NCBI RefSeq assembly: GCF_019175385.1
Contig: NC_083339.1
Span: 109,725,601-109,789,600 of the forward strand
DNA length: 64,000 nt
Source of the DNA: Lycium barbarum
Taxonomy: Eukaryota; Streptophyta; Magnoliopsida; Solanales; Solanaceae
Direction of reading: 5' to 3'
Shown: positions 1 through 11,201 of the stretch, piece after piece
Layout: each line of letters starts with the position of its first letter
How positions within the stretch are numbered: the stretch's first letter is position 1
Notes under the pieces: model-generated
What the model saw: only the letters and a program-made list of their open reading frames with translations
The model's database searches: none
Told to the model about the DNA's origin: nothing
Position numbers and translations under genes: made by a program

Positions 1-372
1 GTGATGGCCTCAGCACCTAGTGCTCCCAAAGGGTTGTGTTCCTTTCCTTCCAGATCTTGTAAATCAGGCTAGCCAATGTTGCTAATCCCAATTCCCTGCA
101 TCTTGTCCCCTTGGTGCCTCTTGCTAGTCTCCTCCATAATCCCTCCAACTCCCAATACTGCAATCCCTTCCCCAACCAGCTTAACATTGCCTCTAAGCAC
201 TATTTTGAGAAGGGACACTCAAGGAATAGGAGCTTCACACTTTCTAGACTAGCACCACACAGTGAACAGCCCTTATCTGGGCTGGTTCCCATTTTGTGTA
301 GTCTGTCGTTAGTCAACAGCCCCCTATTCATAGCTAACCAATAGATAAACCTATGTTTAGGAAGATTTTCAT
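1..372 (-). pseudogene. LINE ORF2 3' end: zf-RVT (reverse-transcriptase zinc-binding) domain, first segment
   Basis: Read on the minus strand from about 372 down to 1, one frame gives the plant LINE zf-RVT signature: PKHRFIYWLA, then LLTNDRLHKMG, then a CSLCG zinc-ligand pair, and further on IYKIWKERN, the usual end of this domain. One stop follows the CPFSK stretch and another ends the frame near base 15, so it is a pseudogene. It is the most 3' part of a LINE that continues rightwards through interrupted segments to about 9017. The rest of its 3' end lies outside the window to the left. Identity is from motif recognition. Confidence 0.8.
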
Positions 373-380
373 TCCTCTAT

Positions 381-531
381 AAGTGACGGATTCAGGATTT
401 TCATTCAGGGTGTTAAAAAAAAAAAAACTAAATATACACTGTAATTTTTTGCCGAGGGTGTTCAAAAGTTAATATATGCACATAAACACAGAAAATTTAT
501 CCTATATATACACTGTAATTTTTTGCCGAGA
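381..531. mobile_element. Remnant of hAT-type MITE inserted in LINE zf-RVT domain
   Basis: The segment starts AAGTGACGGATTCAGG, close to the CAGTGGCGGAG terminus of the two better-preserved MITEs in this window (26620 and 42084). It twice contains the subterminal phrase TGCCGAG with a CACTGTAATTTTTT lead-in. The LINE frame is lost exactly here: it reads ...GELETSPWRL to the right and resumes at NLPKHRF to the left. No second terminal repeat or clear target duplication can be seen, so the right end is truncated and the boundaries are approximate. Confidence 0.5.
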
Positions 532-755
532 GTCTCCATGGCGAAGTTTCTAACTCACCTCTCCTCCATTTATATCCATTTCCAATGGTGTATTTTCATT
601 TATTCCTTTCCATCCCTGCTGCACAAAGCATGCAGAGAAAATGTCTCTCATCAGTAGGGTGTATGCACTGCCATCAATCATTCTCCTTTAAATAAACATG
701 ATTAACCCATCTGACCCATAGTCTGTTTGATATTTGAGCTATATTCCACACATAA
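532..755 (-). pseudogene. LINE ORF2 segment before zf-RVT
   Basis: On the minus strand, directly left of the solo LTR at 756-3671, the frame reads VWNIAQISNRLWVRW and later YTIGNGYKW, typical of the stretch between the LINE reverse transcriptase and its zf-RVT domain. The frame joins across the LTR to GKYV at 3672, so the LTR interrupted a once continuous LINE. A stop and a frameshift lie between the two motifs. Confidence 0.75.
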
Positions 756-3671
756 TGTAACGACCTGTCTGGTCATTATAGTGATTTTGACCCATTAACC
801 CTTCCCCCGAGTCCCATTAGTATGATTTATGACTTAGCGAAGTAATTGGTTTGGTTTTCGCAAGGTTAGAGTGTGATTTAAGTCATTGGTGGAGGAACTA
901 GTTAAGTTAACGAGTTAGAGTTGATCACGGTCAACATCGGGTTAATACGACCCCGTGTCAATGTTTTGAAAGTTACAACAAGTTAATATGATGATTTTAA
1001 CTTGTCCACAAGTTTTTGTGAGGTTCCGAAGAGTTTCAGATAGATTTGGGGTTTGCCGCGCTCGTATTCGATATTTTTGCTGTGGTTTGTTGGTTATAAA
1101 GGACACCTTATTGATCAAATGACCTTTTTTTTGTTTTAATTAAACCATTAGATCCGTATCGTAATTATGAAGCTATAGCAAAAAGAATCGTCGCATTTCC
1201 CCTTCGGATGAGGGAGTTATGGTCATTTTAGTTCGGGTTGTACCAGCAGGTCCGCTGCAGTGAAGCTAGGGAGCGCTGTAGCTAACCCACTGCACCAAAA
1301 TTCGTGACTGCGGAAGTGAAATCACTGCAGCGAAGACGTTAGGAGGCAGAAACCTACTTTTGTATTGAAATTTGGAAGTCGTTACCCATAAAACCCCAAG
1401 CATAGTTTTCAAGAGAGAAAGAGGCGAATTTTATTTCATTCATTGGTGAAAGCATCTTTAAGGGTAAGTCTCCACCTTTATTGTTCTTTTACCTTTGTTC
1501 TTTAAGTTCCATGGCTAGTTTAAGGTTCTCTAATGGTGAAGGAAAATCCTAGAACCCTAGAGTTAGTAAACCCTTAAATAATTGATGGGTTGTTAATTTT
1601 ATTGTTGTCTAATCATCTAGGAGTATAGATTATCACTTCCTAGGATGAGAATTCGATTATTAATGATGAGAATTGTGTATTGAGAATTAGGGTTCAAATA
1701 AAAATGGGAACTTTGGCCTTCAGACAAGGTGTTTGGTTGGATATTACGTAGTTTGGTATGACTTCTGATTATGTGGGCTTGTCGCCATTACTTTATGTAT
1801 TGAATAGAAGGTGTATTTATGTGGTATGGGAAAGAAGGAATTAATATATACTCGTGTTGTTGATTGTGGCTTGTTGCCCTGTTATGGTGATCAGACTTGT
1901 TACCTAAATTTCTGTGTTGTGATACGTGTTGCACCAAATTCTACCTTATGGTGTCATATATCATCGGAGAAAGGAAGGCTAATGAGAGTAGACCTGAATC
2001 GTGATATGTACTTATGATAATACACAGATGAAAATGTGGAGTATGATGTACTGTTAATGATGATAACATGCATGGCATACATTCTTATTTTATACATATG
2101 CTAATATTAAATTTCGACTTGGTAGTGTTGATGATACATGAGGAAATGGAGCACTAGGTGACATAAGATTTAGTGCGAAGCACTTGTTCAATTAGAAGGA
2201 AAAAGATGTTATAGACTCTTTACGTTGACTGAGATTGTGCGTATAGTTCATTCCATTGATTTTTATAAGTCTTGATATGGCTTATAGTATTGTGACTTTC
2301 CATAGTATATTCATTGGCATTGATTGCATTGATTTAGCATTTTTGCATTCACTTACTCATACATGATGGAAATGGTTCGGAAGGATTCATGAAAGACTTG
2401 TGGCATGGTGCCTTGTGTTTGTGGTTGATTGATTAATTATGTGATAAACTGATATGAAATGATAAAGAAGGAGTTCATATACACTCTTCTTGTTGACTTG
2501 GAGTAATCCCTTATTCATGTTATTGGCGAATTGATTCTTGAGTCTTGATACGACTTGTGACATAGTGACTTGTGTTCCCTGATAATGATTTATTGATTGT
2601 TCACATTCTTTATTGATTGCGGAATGGAAATACCTTGTGATGAGAAAGATATTATAAATATGAAAAGAGACATTTGATGAGGGGTGAGGATGTGGCCTAA
2701 GTTAAAAGCTCGTGATCCGAGGTAAGATTCCGGAGCGACGGTACATGGACATCATGGGTCCCCTGCAGATCATGGCTAATGGGTCAAACATTACCATTTA
2801 GCATGTGTGTAGGGATATGTGACAGGTTGGAGATAATTGGCAAGTGCATTGCATTGCACATCATTGCATTTTATTCTACATCATTATATGGCTCGTTTAG
2901 TTCTGATTTTGGCGTGGTTTGTTAAAACGGCCGCGTGGAATAAATATGATTAATTACGGAGTTAAAGTGTAGATTAGTGACTCTATCTATGATCGGAACT
3001 TGGACTTGTGATTATCGGGTGAGATTATTGAGTTTTGACAGACTTGTGTTTAAAAGTTTTTTCTTAGGATGTGATTTAGTTATGGGAGTTTCTGTGACCT
3101 TGATTTGAATATTATGTGTCTATTTGTTTATCTTGTTTATTTTATGCTTATATGCGTGAAATAATCTTAGTCGGCCTATGATATCTACCGATACATAGTG
3201 TTTGTACGGATACTATCTTGCTGTACCCTTTTTGAGTGCAGATTGTGTTCCAGAGATTTCATCTAGATCACATCTCTAGCTTGAAGCTAGTTTGCTTGAT
3301 CAGATCCGGGGGTGAGCTTCTATCCATGCCATGTCGCCTGAATATCTTTCTTTCCAGATGCCTACTTTCATTCCAGACACTATTCATTATTATATTTGAC
3401 AGCTATTTCGTTCTTTATACATTGTTGGTTAGAGTCCTTGTACGATGACTTTCAGATTTTGGGAATGTAATATATAGACTTCCGCACTTAGAGTATTTAT
3501 TATTTATGACTTGGTTAGACTATTTATTCATTCACTTATCTATTGATTGTTAAAGAATAAATGATTAAAGAAGTTAAAATTGGCTAGTGATTAATGAGTT
3601 AACGGGTAAGGATTCGCCTATTAGTGATGTTAAGGTAGGTGCCTACGTGATCTATAATTAAGGTCGTGATA
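756..3671 (+). mobile_element. Solo LTR of a Gypsy (chromovirus-like) retrotransposon, copy A
   Basis: It starts TGTAACGACCTG and ends GGTCGTGATA, the termini shared with the other long LTRs here. Flanks are cataa and catac, a five-base target duplication with one mismatch, and the LINE reading frame is continuous across it. The element is 2.9 kb with no coding domain and no primer-binding site. It carries a GC-rich block (about 1245-1345), a TATA-like CATAAAACC near 1387, a splice-donor-like GGTAAGT at 1463 and the conserved late LTR box at 3171-3242. It probably arose by LTR-LTR recombination that removed the internal region. Confidence 0.8.
1245..1470 (+). promoter_or_regulatory. LTR A promoter-proximal block: GC-rich patch, TATA-like box, donor-like GGTAAGT
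   Basis: A GC-rich, self-complementary patch rich in GCTGCAG/GCTGTAG (1245-1345) is followed by CATAAAACC at 1387 and GGTAAGT, with the donor GT at 1464-1465. The same order recurs in the LTRs at 9111, 12225 and 16682-25836. The functional roles are inferred from position and consensus only. Confidence 0.4.
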
Positions 3672-3898
3672 CATACTTACCAATAGCTGGTTCATTCCAT
3701 GCAATGCATTCAGTTATCCCCAAGCCCCCTGTCTCTTTCGCCTGAACACCAGGTCCTAAACAATCAAATGAGTTTTGATGGTAAAGCTTTACTATCCCAC
3801 AAAAATTCCTACAGATAGAAGTTATGCCTTTTAACACCAGTTTAGGCAGAATGACCATTGAGGACCAATAACTGTGTATATATAGAAGCACAGAGTTG
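3672..3898 (-). pseudogene. LINE ORF2, end of reverse transcriptase / start of linker
   Basis: The minus-strand frame reads KLVLKGITSICRNF and then ETGGLGITECIAWNEPAIG, matching the plant LINE pattern (FLW..., GGLGI...WN.A...K) between the RT thumb and zf-RVT. It lies between two LTR insertions and joins in frame to the neighbours on both sides once those are disregarded. Confidence 0.75.
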
Positions 3899-3903
3899 AC
3901 CAG

Positions 3904-5164
3904 TGATGTGGTGTGATTTTACGCCACAATCGATGCTTTTCGGCTATAAGTATTACTTGTTTTTAAGCAAGTCTATGTGATTTTACGTGTTTTTATTGTG
4001 TTTCAGGTATTACGAGGTCCCGAGAGCCTAAGTGGGGAAAACAAGCGAAAAACAGAAAAAATGGAGGAATAAAACGGTGTGAAGAAGCGATTTGGAGCAA
4101 AATTAAATAAAACTCTGAAAAAAAGAAAATAAAAAAAAAAGAAAAGAAAGAAACAGGAAGTGGCAGACAAAGTGGAGAATGCAATGATTGTATGATGATG
4201 ATGATATAATGTTACATTGGAGCAACAATAGAATTGAAAAAAAGAATAAAGAAAAGAAGAGGCAGAAGGGGTGTTCATGACTGACGCAGTCACTGCATCC
4301 GTATTCCAATTATTTCCAACTCCTTCTTGGACTTGGTTATTTTGTTTGGGCTTTTTTCCTACACCTATAAATATTTCATAAGCCACAATTTTTACAGATC
4401 TTTGGCAGAAAACACAAGTTTGGAGGCTAGGGTTCCTACGTATATTTTGTTTCTTTTATTTTAACCTTGTTTATGGCTTTCTTGGTGACAATTGAGATTG
4501 AAAACTTGTTGTGCTTATTTATTGATCGACATTTTTTTTAATCAAGGAAGTTATTCTTATTTTAATTATTCTTGTTCTTCAACATTTCTCAAGGGAGTAG
4601 TTAATTCTAGGACTTGCCCATTTACTTTGTTTAAACTCGGAAGAGGAAGAACAGGGTTGTGATAGAATAATTGACATGAATTTGGTGCGTTAACCCCCAT
4701 CTAATAGAAGTTGACCTAGGAATAGGCGATACCATTTGTAGCCATAGTCAAATGTTCTTAATGCTCCTAATTGCTTTAGGGATATTCAATTAGGTAGTCT
4801 AGTTAATCTTTGGGAGAAGTTAATTTAGAGTCATTATCCGAGGCTAATTAGCATAATATTACCATTATCTGTAATTCGTGAAATATATTGGATCGTTACT
4901 TGAGAAGTAGTTTCCTTTATTCTATTCTTGTGGCCATTGATCAATTTACTTACTTTCTAAATTAGATTCAATATTTTCATATTTTATCAAAACCATATCT
5001 AAAAATCACCATTGATGCATTCAGCCTAGTTGTTGTTAGTGATAATTCCTAATCTGCTTAAACGCCTACATATTGTTCTCTGTGGGATTCGACCCAACCT
5101 TGTTGGTTACTATATTTGACAACGTCCGCGTTATGCCATTAAAAGGTGTAATTTGAGCGTATCA
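3904..5164 (+). mobile_element. Solo LTR of an unrelated LTR retrotransposon family
   Basis: The element starts TGATGTGGTG and ends TTTGAGCGTATCA. It is flanked by a perfect five-base target duplication, accag (3899-3903 and 5165-5169), and sits inside the LINE RT frame. Near its 3' end it has the phrase TGTGGGATTCGACCC followed by TATATTTGACAAC, which I associate with LTR ends of the Tat/Athila/LARD kind. That lineage assignment is from memory and weak. It is 1261 bp with no coding capacity, and no other copy of this family was noticed in the window. The A-rich tracts near 4120-4150 are ordinary LTR sequence. Confidence 0.8.
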
Positions 5165-5490
5165 ACCAGCAATGCTCTTCCTAAATAAGAGAGATGTTTG
5201 GTGCCCTAACGTCTAATTCTTGCAGTTAACTTATCTATCAACACCTCACAGTCCATTTTAGAAATCTTTTTAGGAGAGATGGGAACCCCCATGTACCTGA
5301 AAGGAAGGTCCCTTTTGAATAACCTGTCATCTCACACAAATATTCCACCACTTGTGATTCCATATTAGCACTAAAGATATTACTTTTGGGAGCACTGATT
5401 GTTAAACTAGAGGCACTTGAGAAGGATTTCAAGCCACTTAACATCAGAAAAACAGCTTGAAATTGACCTTTGCAAAATAGTAGCACATTA
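5165..5490 (-). pseudogene. LINE ORF2 reverse transcriptase palm/thumb segment
   Basis: The minus-strand frame contains VLLFCKGQFQ (just after the FADD box), LKSFSSASSLTISAPKSN and MTGYSKGTF..., the usual plant L1 RT order. The FADD box itself is split from this segment by the MITE at 5491-5631. In the pre-insertion sequence it reads F-A-D-N, so the second catalytic aspartate is already changed to asparagine. Confidence 0.8.
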
Positions 5491-5631
5491 CACTACACAT
5501 TAATGTATAATTTTCGAAGGTTGAAAGTTGCAATTCACGGAGGTTTTAACCTCCATTAGTTGATAGAAGACGCTAAAACCTCCTCGAATTGCAACTTTCA
5601 ACCTCCATAAATTACCAATTTTTTTGTGGTG
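5491..5631. mobile_element. CACTA-type MITE (foldback) inserted in the LINE RT catalytic box
   Basis: It begins CACTACA and ends TTGTGGTG, with a three-base duplication tta at 5488-5490 and 5632-5634, as expected for CACTA elements. Inside are two long inverted arms, GGTTGAAAGTTGCAATTC near 5519 and GAATTGCAACTTTCAACC near 5585, separated by a GGAGGTTTTAA/TTAAAACC pair, so the whole 141 bp can fold into one hairpin. It has no coding capacity. Confidence 0.8.
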
Positions 5632-6813
5632 TTATCTGCAAAGCACAAGTGATTAAGCTGCATGCTTTTGCCCTTGGTATGGAATTGAAATCCCTCTTGA
5701 GTTGCCACCACTTTCATGATTCTAGTAAAATATTCCATACAAATTACAAAGAGGAGTGGGGATATGGGATCCCCCTGTCTTAGTCCTCTCTACCCTTTAA
5801 TACAAACATATGCTCCTCCATTTATAGCAATTGAGTACTGAGTGGTGGTTATGAAAGTCATTACCTACTTTATGAATTTAGCATGAAAATTCAGGGCATG
5901 AAGCATCTCCTCCACAAAACCCCACTCAACAATGTCATATGCTTTCTTCAGGTCAATTTTGATAAGACAACTTATAATACGCTATTTTCTATTGTGTAGC
6001 CTTACTAAGTCTTAGCATATTAGAACATTCTGCACTATTATTTTTCCCGCCATAAAATCACTTTGATTAGAAGATATGAGGTTAGGAAGTACCACCTTCA
6101 ACCTATTACAAAGCTCATTTGATACAACTTTATATATGGTATTACAATATGCTATTGGTCTGTAATCACCAACAACTGTAACATGATCACTCTCTGTAAT
6201 CAGTGACAATTGTAGCATGATCACTCTCTGTAATCACCGACAACTGTAGCATGATCACTCTTAGGAACAAGGGTTACAATAGTGCTATTCCATGCTTTGA
6301 CCAGTTTCTCGGATTGAAGAATTCCTTAATCCTTGCTATCAAATCCTCCTTCACAATATCCCATCTATCCTTAAAGAATTGGATTCCAAACCCATCAGGG
6401 CGTGGTGCCTTATCCCCTGCTATACCTCATAAAGCCTGCTCCACCTCAAGTTCCTCAACATGTTTGCTTAACAGTTCCTGTCCTCTCTAGACACAATAGG
6501 GCCTATCTTGACAGTGGAAGTACAACATGAGTCTTATCAGGTTTGGGTGTACCTAATAGGTCAGTATAAAAGTCCACAAAAGCTTTAGAGATATCCTGCA
6601 TATCTGAGATGGAGTTGTCCTCAAAGTATCTAATTGTGAAGATTCTATTTGCACTTCTTTTTGCTTTCAATGTACTGTAAAAAAACTGTGCTTATGTTCC
6701 CATATTCTAACCAATGGATTTTGCATTTCTGCTACAAGTATTTGGTTCTAGCCTGGTGCTAGGTCTTGTACCCCTTCATTAGTTACCCCTCTTCTACTAT
6801 CAATTGTACATCC
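5632..6813 (-). pseudogene. LINE ORF2 reverse transcriptase (fingers and palm)
   Basis: Read from right to left, the RT motifs appear in order: GDYRPIAYCNTIYK near 6160, SNQSDFMAG near 6060, KKAYD near 5950, GLRQGDPISPLLF near 5760, and the first half of the FADD box next to 5632. Several stops and frameshifts interrupt it, and a 34-bp triplication at 6160-6261 adds a shift. This is an L1-type non-LTR polymerase that would prime reverse transcription on nicked target DNA; it is dead here. Confidence 0.8.
6160..6261. repeat. 34-bp tandem triplication in LINE RT
   Basis: Three adjacent copies of a 34-base unit (CTGTAATCAC...GATCACTCT) start at 6160, 6194 and 6228, differing at a few positions. 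The added 68 bases are not a multiple of three and so shift the RT frame just upstream of the GDYRPIA motif. Confidence 0.9.
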
Positions 6814-7843
6814 CTAGGATTCGGTTATAAAGCTGTTTGACATTTCCACTTTCCTATAAATATGATTACCTTTATGACGTAGATATCCTACCTGATGAAA
6901 ATAAAGTGTCACCAACCTCACTTTCTCCCGTGCCTTTCCAGTACTTATTTCTACCTCATTGAGCCTCTTTTTATTGATTTGTCTCAGTGTAGTCTTTACC
7001 ATGTTAAGCTTCCCAACCAGTTGATATATCTTTGTGCCAGAAATCCTCTCTTCCCAGCTAGCCTTCACCCTTTCCTTGAGCTTAAGAGCCAAAACCAACA
7101 TATTAAAATATCTAAATTTATTAGCACTCTTTGAAATCCCTGTATCTCAATGAATCACACCAGGAAAATGTCCATATAGTTCCTCATTGGCAAACTGAAC
7201 TTCAGAAGCAGGCAGATCAGTTATCTAGTCCCCATTCATAAGCACTCTGTCTATTCTACTATACATTCTTGTAGAATCCCCATGCTAGTTATTCCAAGTG
7301 TAGAAAGAGCGAGAAGACTTCAACTTTTACAAACCACAATGCCTAGTGCACCTTTTGAAATCTCTAATCTCAGCAACTGAATAGGACTCCCTACCCTTTT
7401 ATTGCAACACACAATTGAAACCCCCTATCACTGCCCATGGGCCTTGGACAATGCTATGAACATCCACTAATTCTTGCCAGATTTCTCTTATCAAGGCTTG
7501 GTTATTAAACCCATATACAATCGACACATTAAATTTCTTACTTGTTTCTTTATGCTATACCTCACAGTGCATTACTTGTGCAGTCATCCTTACAATATTC
7601 ACTGTGTATACCATTGGTTTCCATACCAACCAAATCCTTCCATCAGGATGTTTGGATATGTTGGTAGAGAAAGACCATCCAGTGCATAAGTTAAGAGCTT
7701 CTCCCTGAGCTTTTTTTCTCTTAGCCTTAGTCTCCAGGAGTCTAAACACTCTAGTCTTGATATTATGCAGGAAAGCGATTTATCTCTTTCTACTTTTCCG
7801 GCCTATTTAGACCCATGGTGTTCCAAAAACCTATGCTATCCAT
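6814..7843 (-). pseudogene. LINE ORF2 start: endonuclease/exonuclease/phosphatase (EEP) domain and linker
   Basis: The likely ORF2 start codon lies at 7843, followed by FWNTMGLNRPEK, the first EEP motif. After a frameshift come FRLLETKAK (the E of the second motif), HPDGRIWLVW and TAQVMHCEV. Further left are GGFNCVL (the usual GDFN, with D changed to G) and SRIDRVLMN. The linker 6814-7101 has a 95-codon open stretch with LVGKLNMVKTTLRQINKK. The domain would nick target DNA for LINE insertion. Stops and shifts make it non-functional. Confidence 0.75.
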
Positions 7844-7859
7844 TAGCAGGGGGCTTTTC

Positions 7860-9017
7860 CCCACCCTTTTGCACTGACTGGAACTGAATTAGACACCCAT
7901 CTTCAGGGATAGATATGGTGCCATGTTGATTCCCCTTTGCTTCAATAGGCTGCTTGATAGCCCCACCAACCTCTGTCCTGTCCTTTGAACAAAAAGTAGT
8001 AAGAATAGAGTCAGCTACTTTGCCAGTACTGGCGTTCTAATTACTCTCAGCTTCCTTAGTCTTCTGGCTAAGTACATTGAATGGATTAACACTGGTAATA
8101 CTAGCATTCTGGCTTGTATCATTCTCTGCGTACTGCATTGGACTTTTGTGAGTGACTCTTGTGAACCCCTCACTATCCTTCTATTGTCCTGCATCTCTTT
8201 TCTTTGGTTGCTCTAGTTTCTCTGCTTTCTTCCCTTTAACATGTTCATTTGCTTTGTTTAGTTTCCTATACACCTCATGTGTATGCCCAAAGTTCTTGAA
8301 AAACTGGTTTCTACTCATATGATACCTCCTATTTAACTATTTGCCCATATTCATTCTCAAATATCACAGATTCTGGATATCTTTGGTTCATAGGAACCTC
8401 AACCAAAACTCTAAGATAAATAAGCCTCTCCGTCACATATGTAGCACTGCCTGCCTTCAGTGGTTTCCCAACCAGGCTAGCAATTTTTGTGAGAGCTGCA
8501 ATTTCTCAAAGTACTTCAGATCTGGCCCTTCTAATCTAATCCATACCGATACTTTTTCTAGCATAAGTTTTCTCATCTTAACATCTGGTGCCTTTCCTTT
8601 TACGACCACTGGTTTATGGTCAAACATTTGGACTCTTCTTCAATCGCTTTGTTCCTACCATCCATACAATAAAATATTACTAGGAAAACTCTTTATTTGT
8701 CTTAGCAATTTTATCAATACCCAACAACCTCCAAATTCTCTTGAAATAGCCTTCAATTATAGTTAGGGGAGGGTCCAATCCCAAAACATAGCACACAACT
8801 GCAGTTTTCCTATACGCAATTTCATCTTTAATATCTTCAAGTGTTGTTTTCACATTAGTTTTTGATACTTCGTCTATTAGATCTAATCCCTAATTTGTTC
8901 TTGATTTCCCTACGATCTCACTCCATTCAATTGTAGAACCTAAGGTTTGAGGGTTACTTATGGTGGCTTTCCCTGGCTCTATCTGTTCTACCCACGAGGT
9001 AGTCACCGAGTTTGATG
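7860..9017 (-). pseudogene. LINE ORF1 (DUF4283-type nucleic-acid-binding protein), 5'-incomplete
   Basis: On the minus strand, 8340-8520 reads KIASLVGKPLKAGSATY, then RLIYLRVLVEVPM, then VIFENEYG, the plant LINE ORF1 DUF4283 pattern. Nearer the start (8880-8990) are STIEWSEIVGKSR and, around 8800, AYRKTAVVCYVLG. ORF1 proteins of this type bind LINE RNA. The 5' end is cut by the Gypsy LTR and junction duplication at 9018-9137. A zinc knuckle could not be picked out. Confidence 0.65.
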
Positions 9018-9137
9018 TAGTGCTCTACTTGTTAATTGCTATTGTATTTGTGTAATGACCTGTTTGGTCGTTATAGTTAGTGCTCTACTGGTTAATTGCT
9101 ATTGTATTTGTGTAATGACCTGTTTGGTCGTTATAGT
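9018..9137. repeat. 60-bp tandem duplication spanning the LINE/LTR junction
   Basis: A 60-base unit is present twice, 9018-9077 and 9078-9137, nearly identical. Each copy holds about 33 bases of LINE flank (TAGTGCTCTACT...) followed by the first 27 bases of the LTR (TGTAATGACCTGTTTGG). The duplication therefore arose after the LTR inserted at this spot. Confidence 0.9.
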
Positions 9138-9599
9138 ATTTTCGGCATTTCTGCCCTTCCCGAGCATTGATTAGCTCACTTTTGAACCGAGAGAACCGTT
9201 GACACGTTTCTCAAGGTGTTTAGACTTTATTCGGACGACTTTCTGTGAAATATGAGTTTTAATGAAAAAGATTTGACATGAAGTTTCCTTTTAGGTAAAC
9301 AGACCTTTTTCGAAAATTCATCGATTCTGAAAGATCCGGATGGTCATTCAAAATTTGTGTGTATATCTGGTTCAGTTCCCAATGCACTAGGATGCATTTT
9401 GGGACTTGGGTTAGGAAATTAGAAATGAGGTAGCGGGGGTTGACTCGGTCAACGAGACCTCTGTTGGAAATTTTGAGGCCACGAACACTTTCATAGCGTA
9501 TTTTTGTGTGGGCCTGTATATGTAGTTTATGAGCAGATGACCTCGAGAGTGGTGCGGGACTTCGTCTGAGAGTTAAAAAAATTAGGGGATTTCTGGTAC

Positions 9600-9890
9600 C
9601 TCGTGTCCGCATTGGCGGCACCAGTACCGTCCCAGCGGCACCGCTGTTGCTGCTAGTTGACAGCTGGGGCGGCCAAGTGATATTGGCCCAGACCGCCATG
9701 GAGGTCTGGTGGGCGCTATTGCGGCGCCGCCGTTGCGGCCCTGTTACCGCCGTGATGGTAATGGGCCTGTTATTTCATTATGTGTGTTTTAAATAAGCCT
9801 TTAGTCCCTGATTTATTGCCATTATGAAAATGAAACTCTTGGGATCCGTTCTTGGAGATTTTTAGTGAAGATTCTTGGTGGTAAGTTTCC
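9600..9890 (+). promoter_or_regulatory. LTR B GC-rich block, TATA-like box and donor-like site
   Basis: A GC-rich patch with repeated GGCGGC/GCCGCC motifs runs to about 9760. TTTTAAATAA follows at 9787-9796 and GGTAAGT about 90 bases later (GT at 9881-9882). The order matches the other long LTRs. Promoter and splice roles are inferred. Confidence 0.4.
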
Positions 9891-10668
9891 TTAATCCTTT
9901 TACTATTTCATTAATCATATTCATAATCATAATAGATTCCTCCTTCTCTTAATAATTATTTCTATAGTTATGGAAGATAGAAAGTGGGTTTTGATGAATG
10001 TTCTCTCTAGGCTTATTAATGATGAAATTGATGGAGTTTATGCTAGATTTTGATGAATCTAAGTTTGTTAATCATATATCTTCCATTATTAGAGTTGAAT
10101 TCTTGGATCAAAGAGTTAGGGTTTACACCCAATTTTGGGGATTAGGCTTATCCTTGAGTTAATTTAGTAATTAGTGGTTGGGTTATGATCACCTAGTGCA
10201 TAATTTAATATTTTGCTTTCGAATTTTCCGTTTTGACTTTGTGGGCCCCGTTTCCCCAAATTCTAGGGTTGGTTTTGGCCTAATTTGAGTGATAGCAATA
10301 TAGGTATCAATCTTTATGATTTCTAATCTAGATTTTTAATATGAATAGACTTTCTTGATCTCGAGGCTCAAGGAAAGGAAATGCTAAGGTGTGATTGTTG
10401 GTGATTTGTTGTTCGGCCTTCCAGGTAGGTTATGGCTTACCTTTGGTGAGACTTCGCATAGTGAAGCCTATATTTAGATTATATCATCGGAGAAAGCATG
10501 AGAACCTTTTGGTATGAAGTTGGGATGGATATTGTCTTAGGTTTAGCCCTGTTGTGTGTTTGGGACTAGCCATCCCGTTGTGTTGTGATTGACTGTTCTA
10601 TTGTGTTGGCTTGATGCCACGTGTTGTTAGTAGATATTGGCATATGTTGTTCTATCTTGATTATGATA

Positions 10669-10785
10669 TTGTTGGCGTACCCACTGTTGGTACTTGTGAT
10701 TCAGATATATTGTTGGCGTACCCACTATTGGTACTTATGATTCAGATATATTGTTAGCGTACCCATTGTTGGTAATTGTGATATT
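10669..10785. repeat. 41-bp minisatellite within LTR B
   Basis: About 2.8 copies of a 41-base unit beginning TTGTTGGCGTACCCA start at 10669, 10710 and 10751 with a few substitutions. It lies between the donor-like site and the late LTR box. Confidence 0.9.
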
Positions 10786-11149
10786 GAGCATGATTATTGA
10801 TGTGGATACATGCATTGCACGCACTCTCATTCTTCATGATATATTATTGAGATACTAATGATACTTGATGAAACACTGTGATGAGCTTGATTCAGTTTTT
10901 ACTTGAGTGATGTGAGAGTCTGATATCCGATGTTCGTTCCAAAATCGTAGATTGAGTGAGTGCATGGAATCTGCGGGTCCCCCAGGGTGGTGCCTATGAG
11001 AACCCCCCGTGGGAAAAGATCTGGGGTCCCGTCTGTCTATTAAGCAAAGATCCGGGATAGGTGGCACTTAGACTTCGCGAATCACCTTGGGTTGTGCTAC
11101 CGAGATGTCGATATTTTCGTCTGGAGTACATGTGTACATAGCATTTGCA

Positions 11150-11201
11150 TTGCATCCATACATTATTGCATTGTATTGCATCCATACATTATTGCATTGT
11201 A
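11150..11201. repeat. 26-bp direct repeat, TTGCA-rich, within LTR B
   Basis: Two copies of a 26-base unit beginning TTGCATCCATACATT start at 11150 and 11176. Similar TTGCATTGCA runs occur at the matching place in LTR A (about 2848) and LTR C (about 14572). Confidence 0.85.

Noticed and set aside
1811..2017. 68-codon open frame in LTR A
   Set aside because: It sits within a solo LTR and has no domain; the equivalent positions in LTRs B and C are not open.
3993..4386. Phe-rich, membrane-like open frames on the minus strand
   Set aside because: They come from A/G-rich tracts inside the solo LTR at 3904-5164 and have no family resemblance.
8341..8766. 141-codon plus-strand open frame
   Set aside because: It is antisense to the LINE ORF1 DUF4283 motifs on the minus strand.
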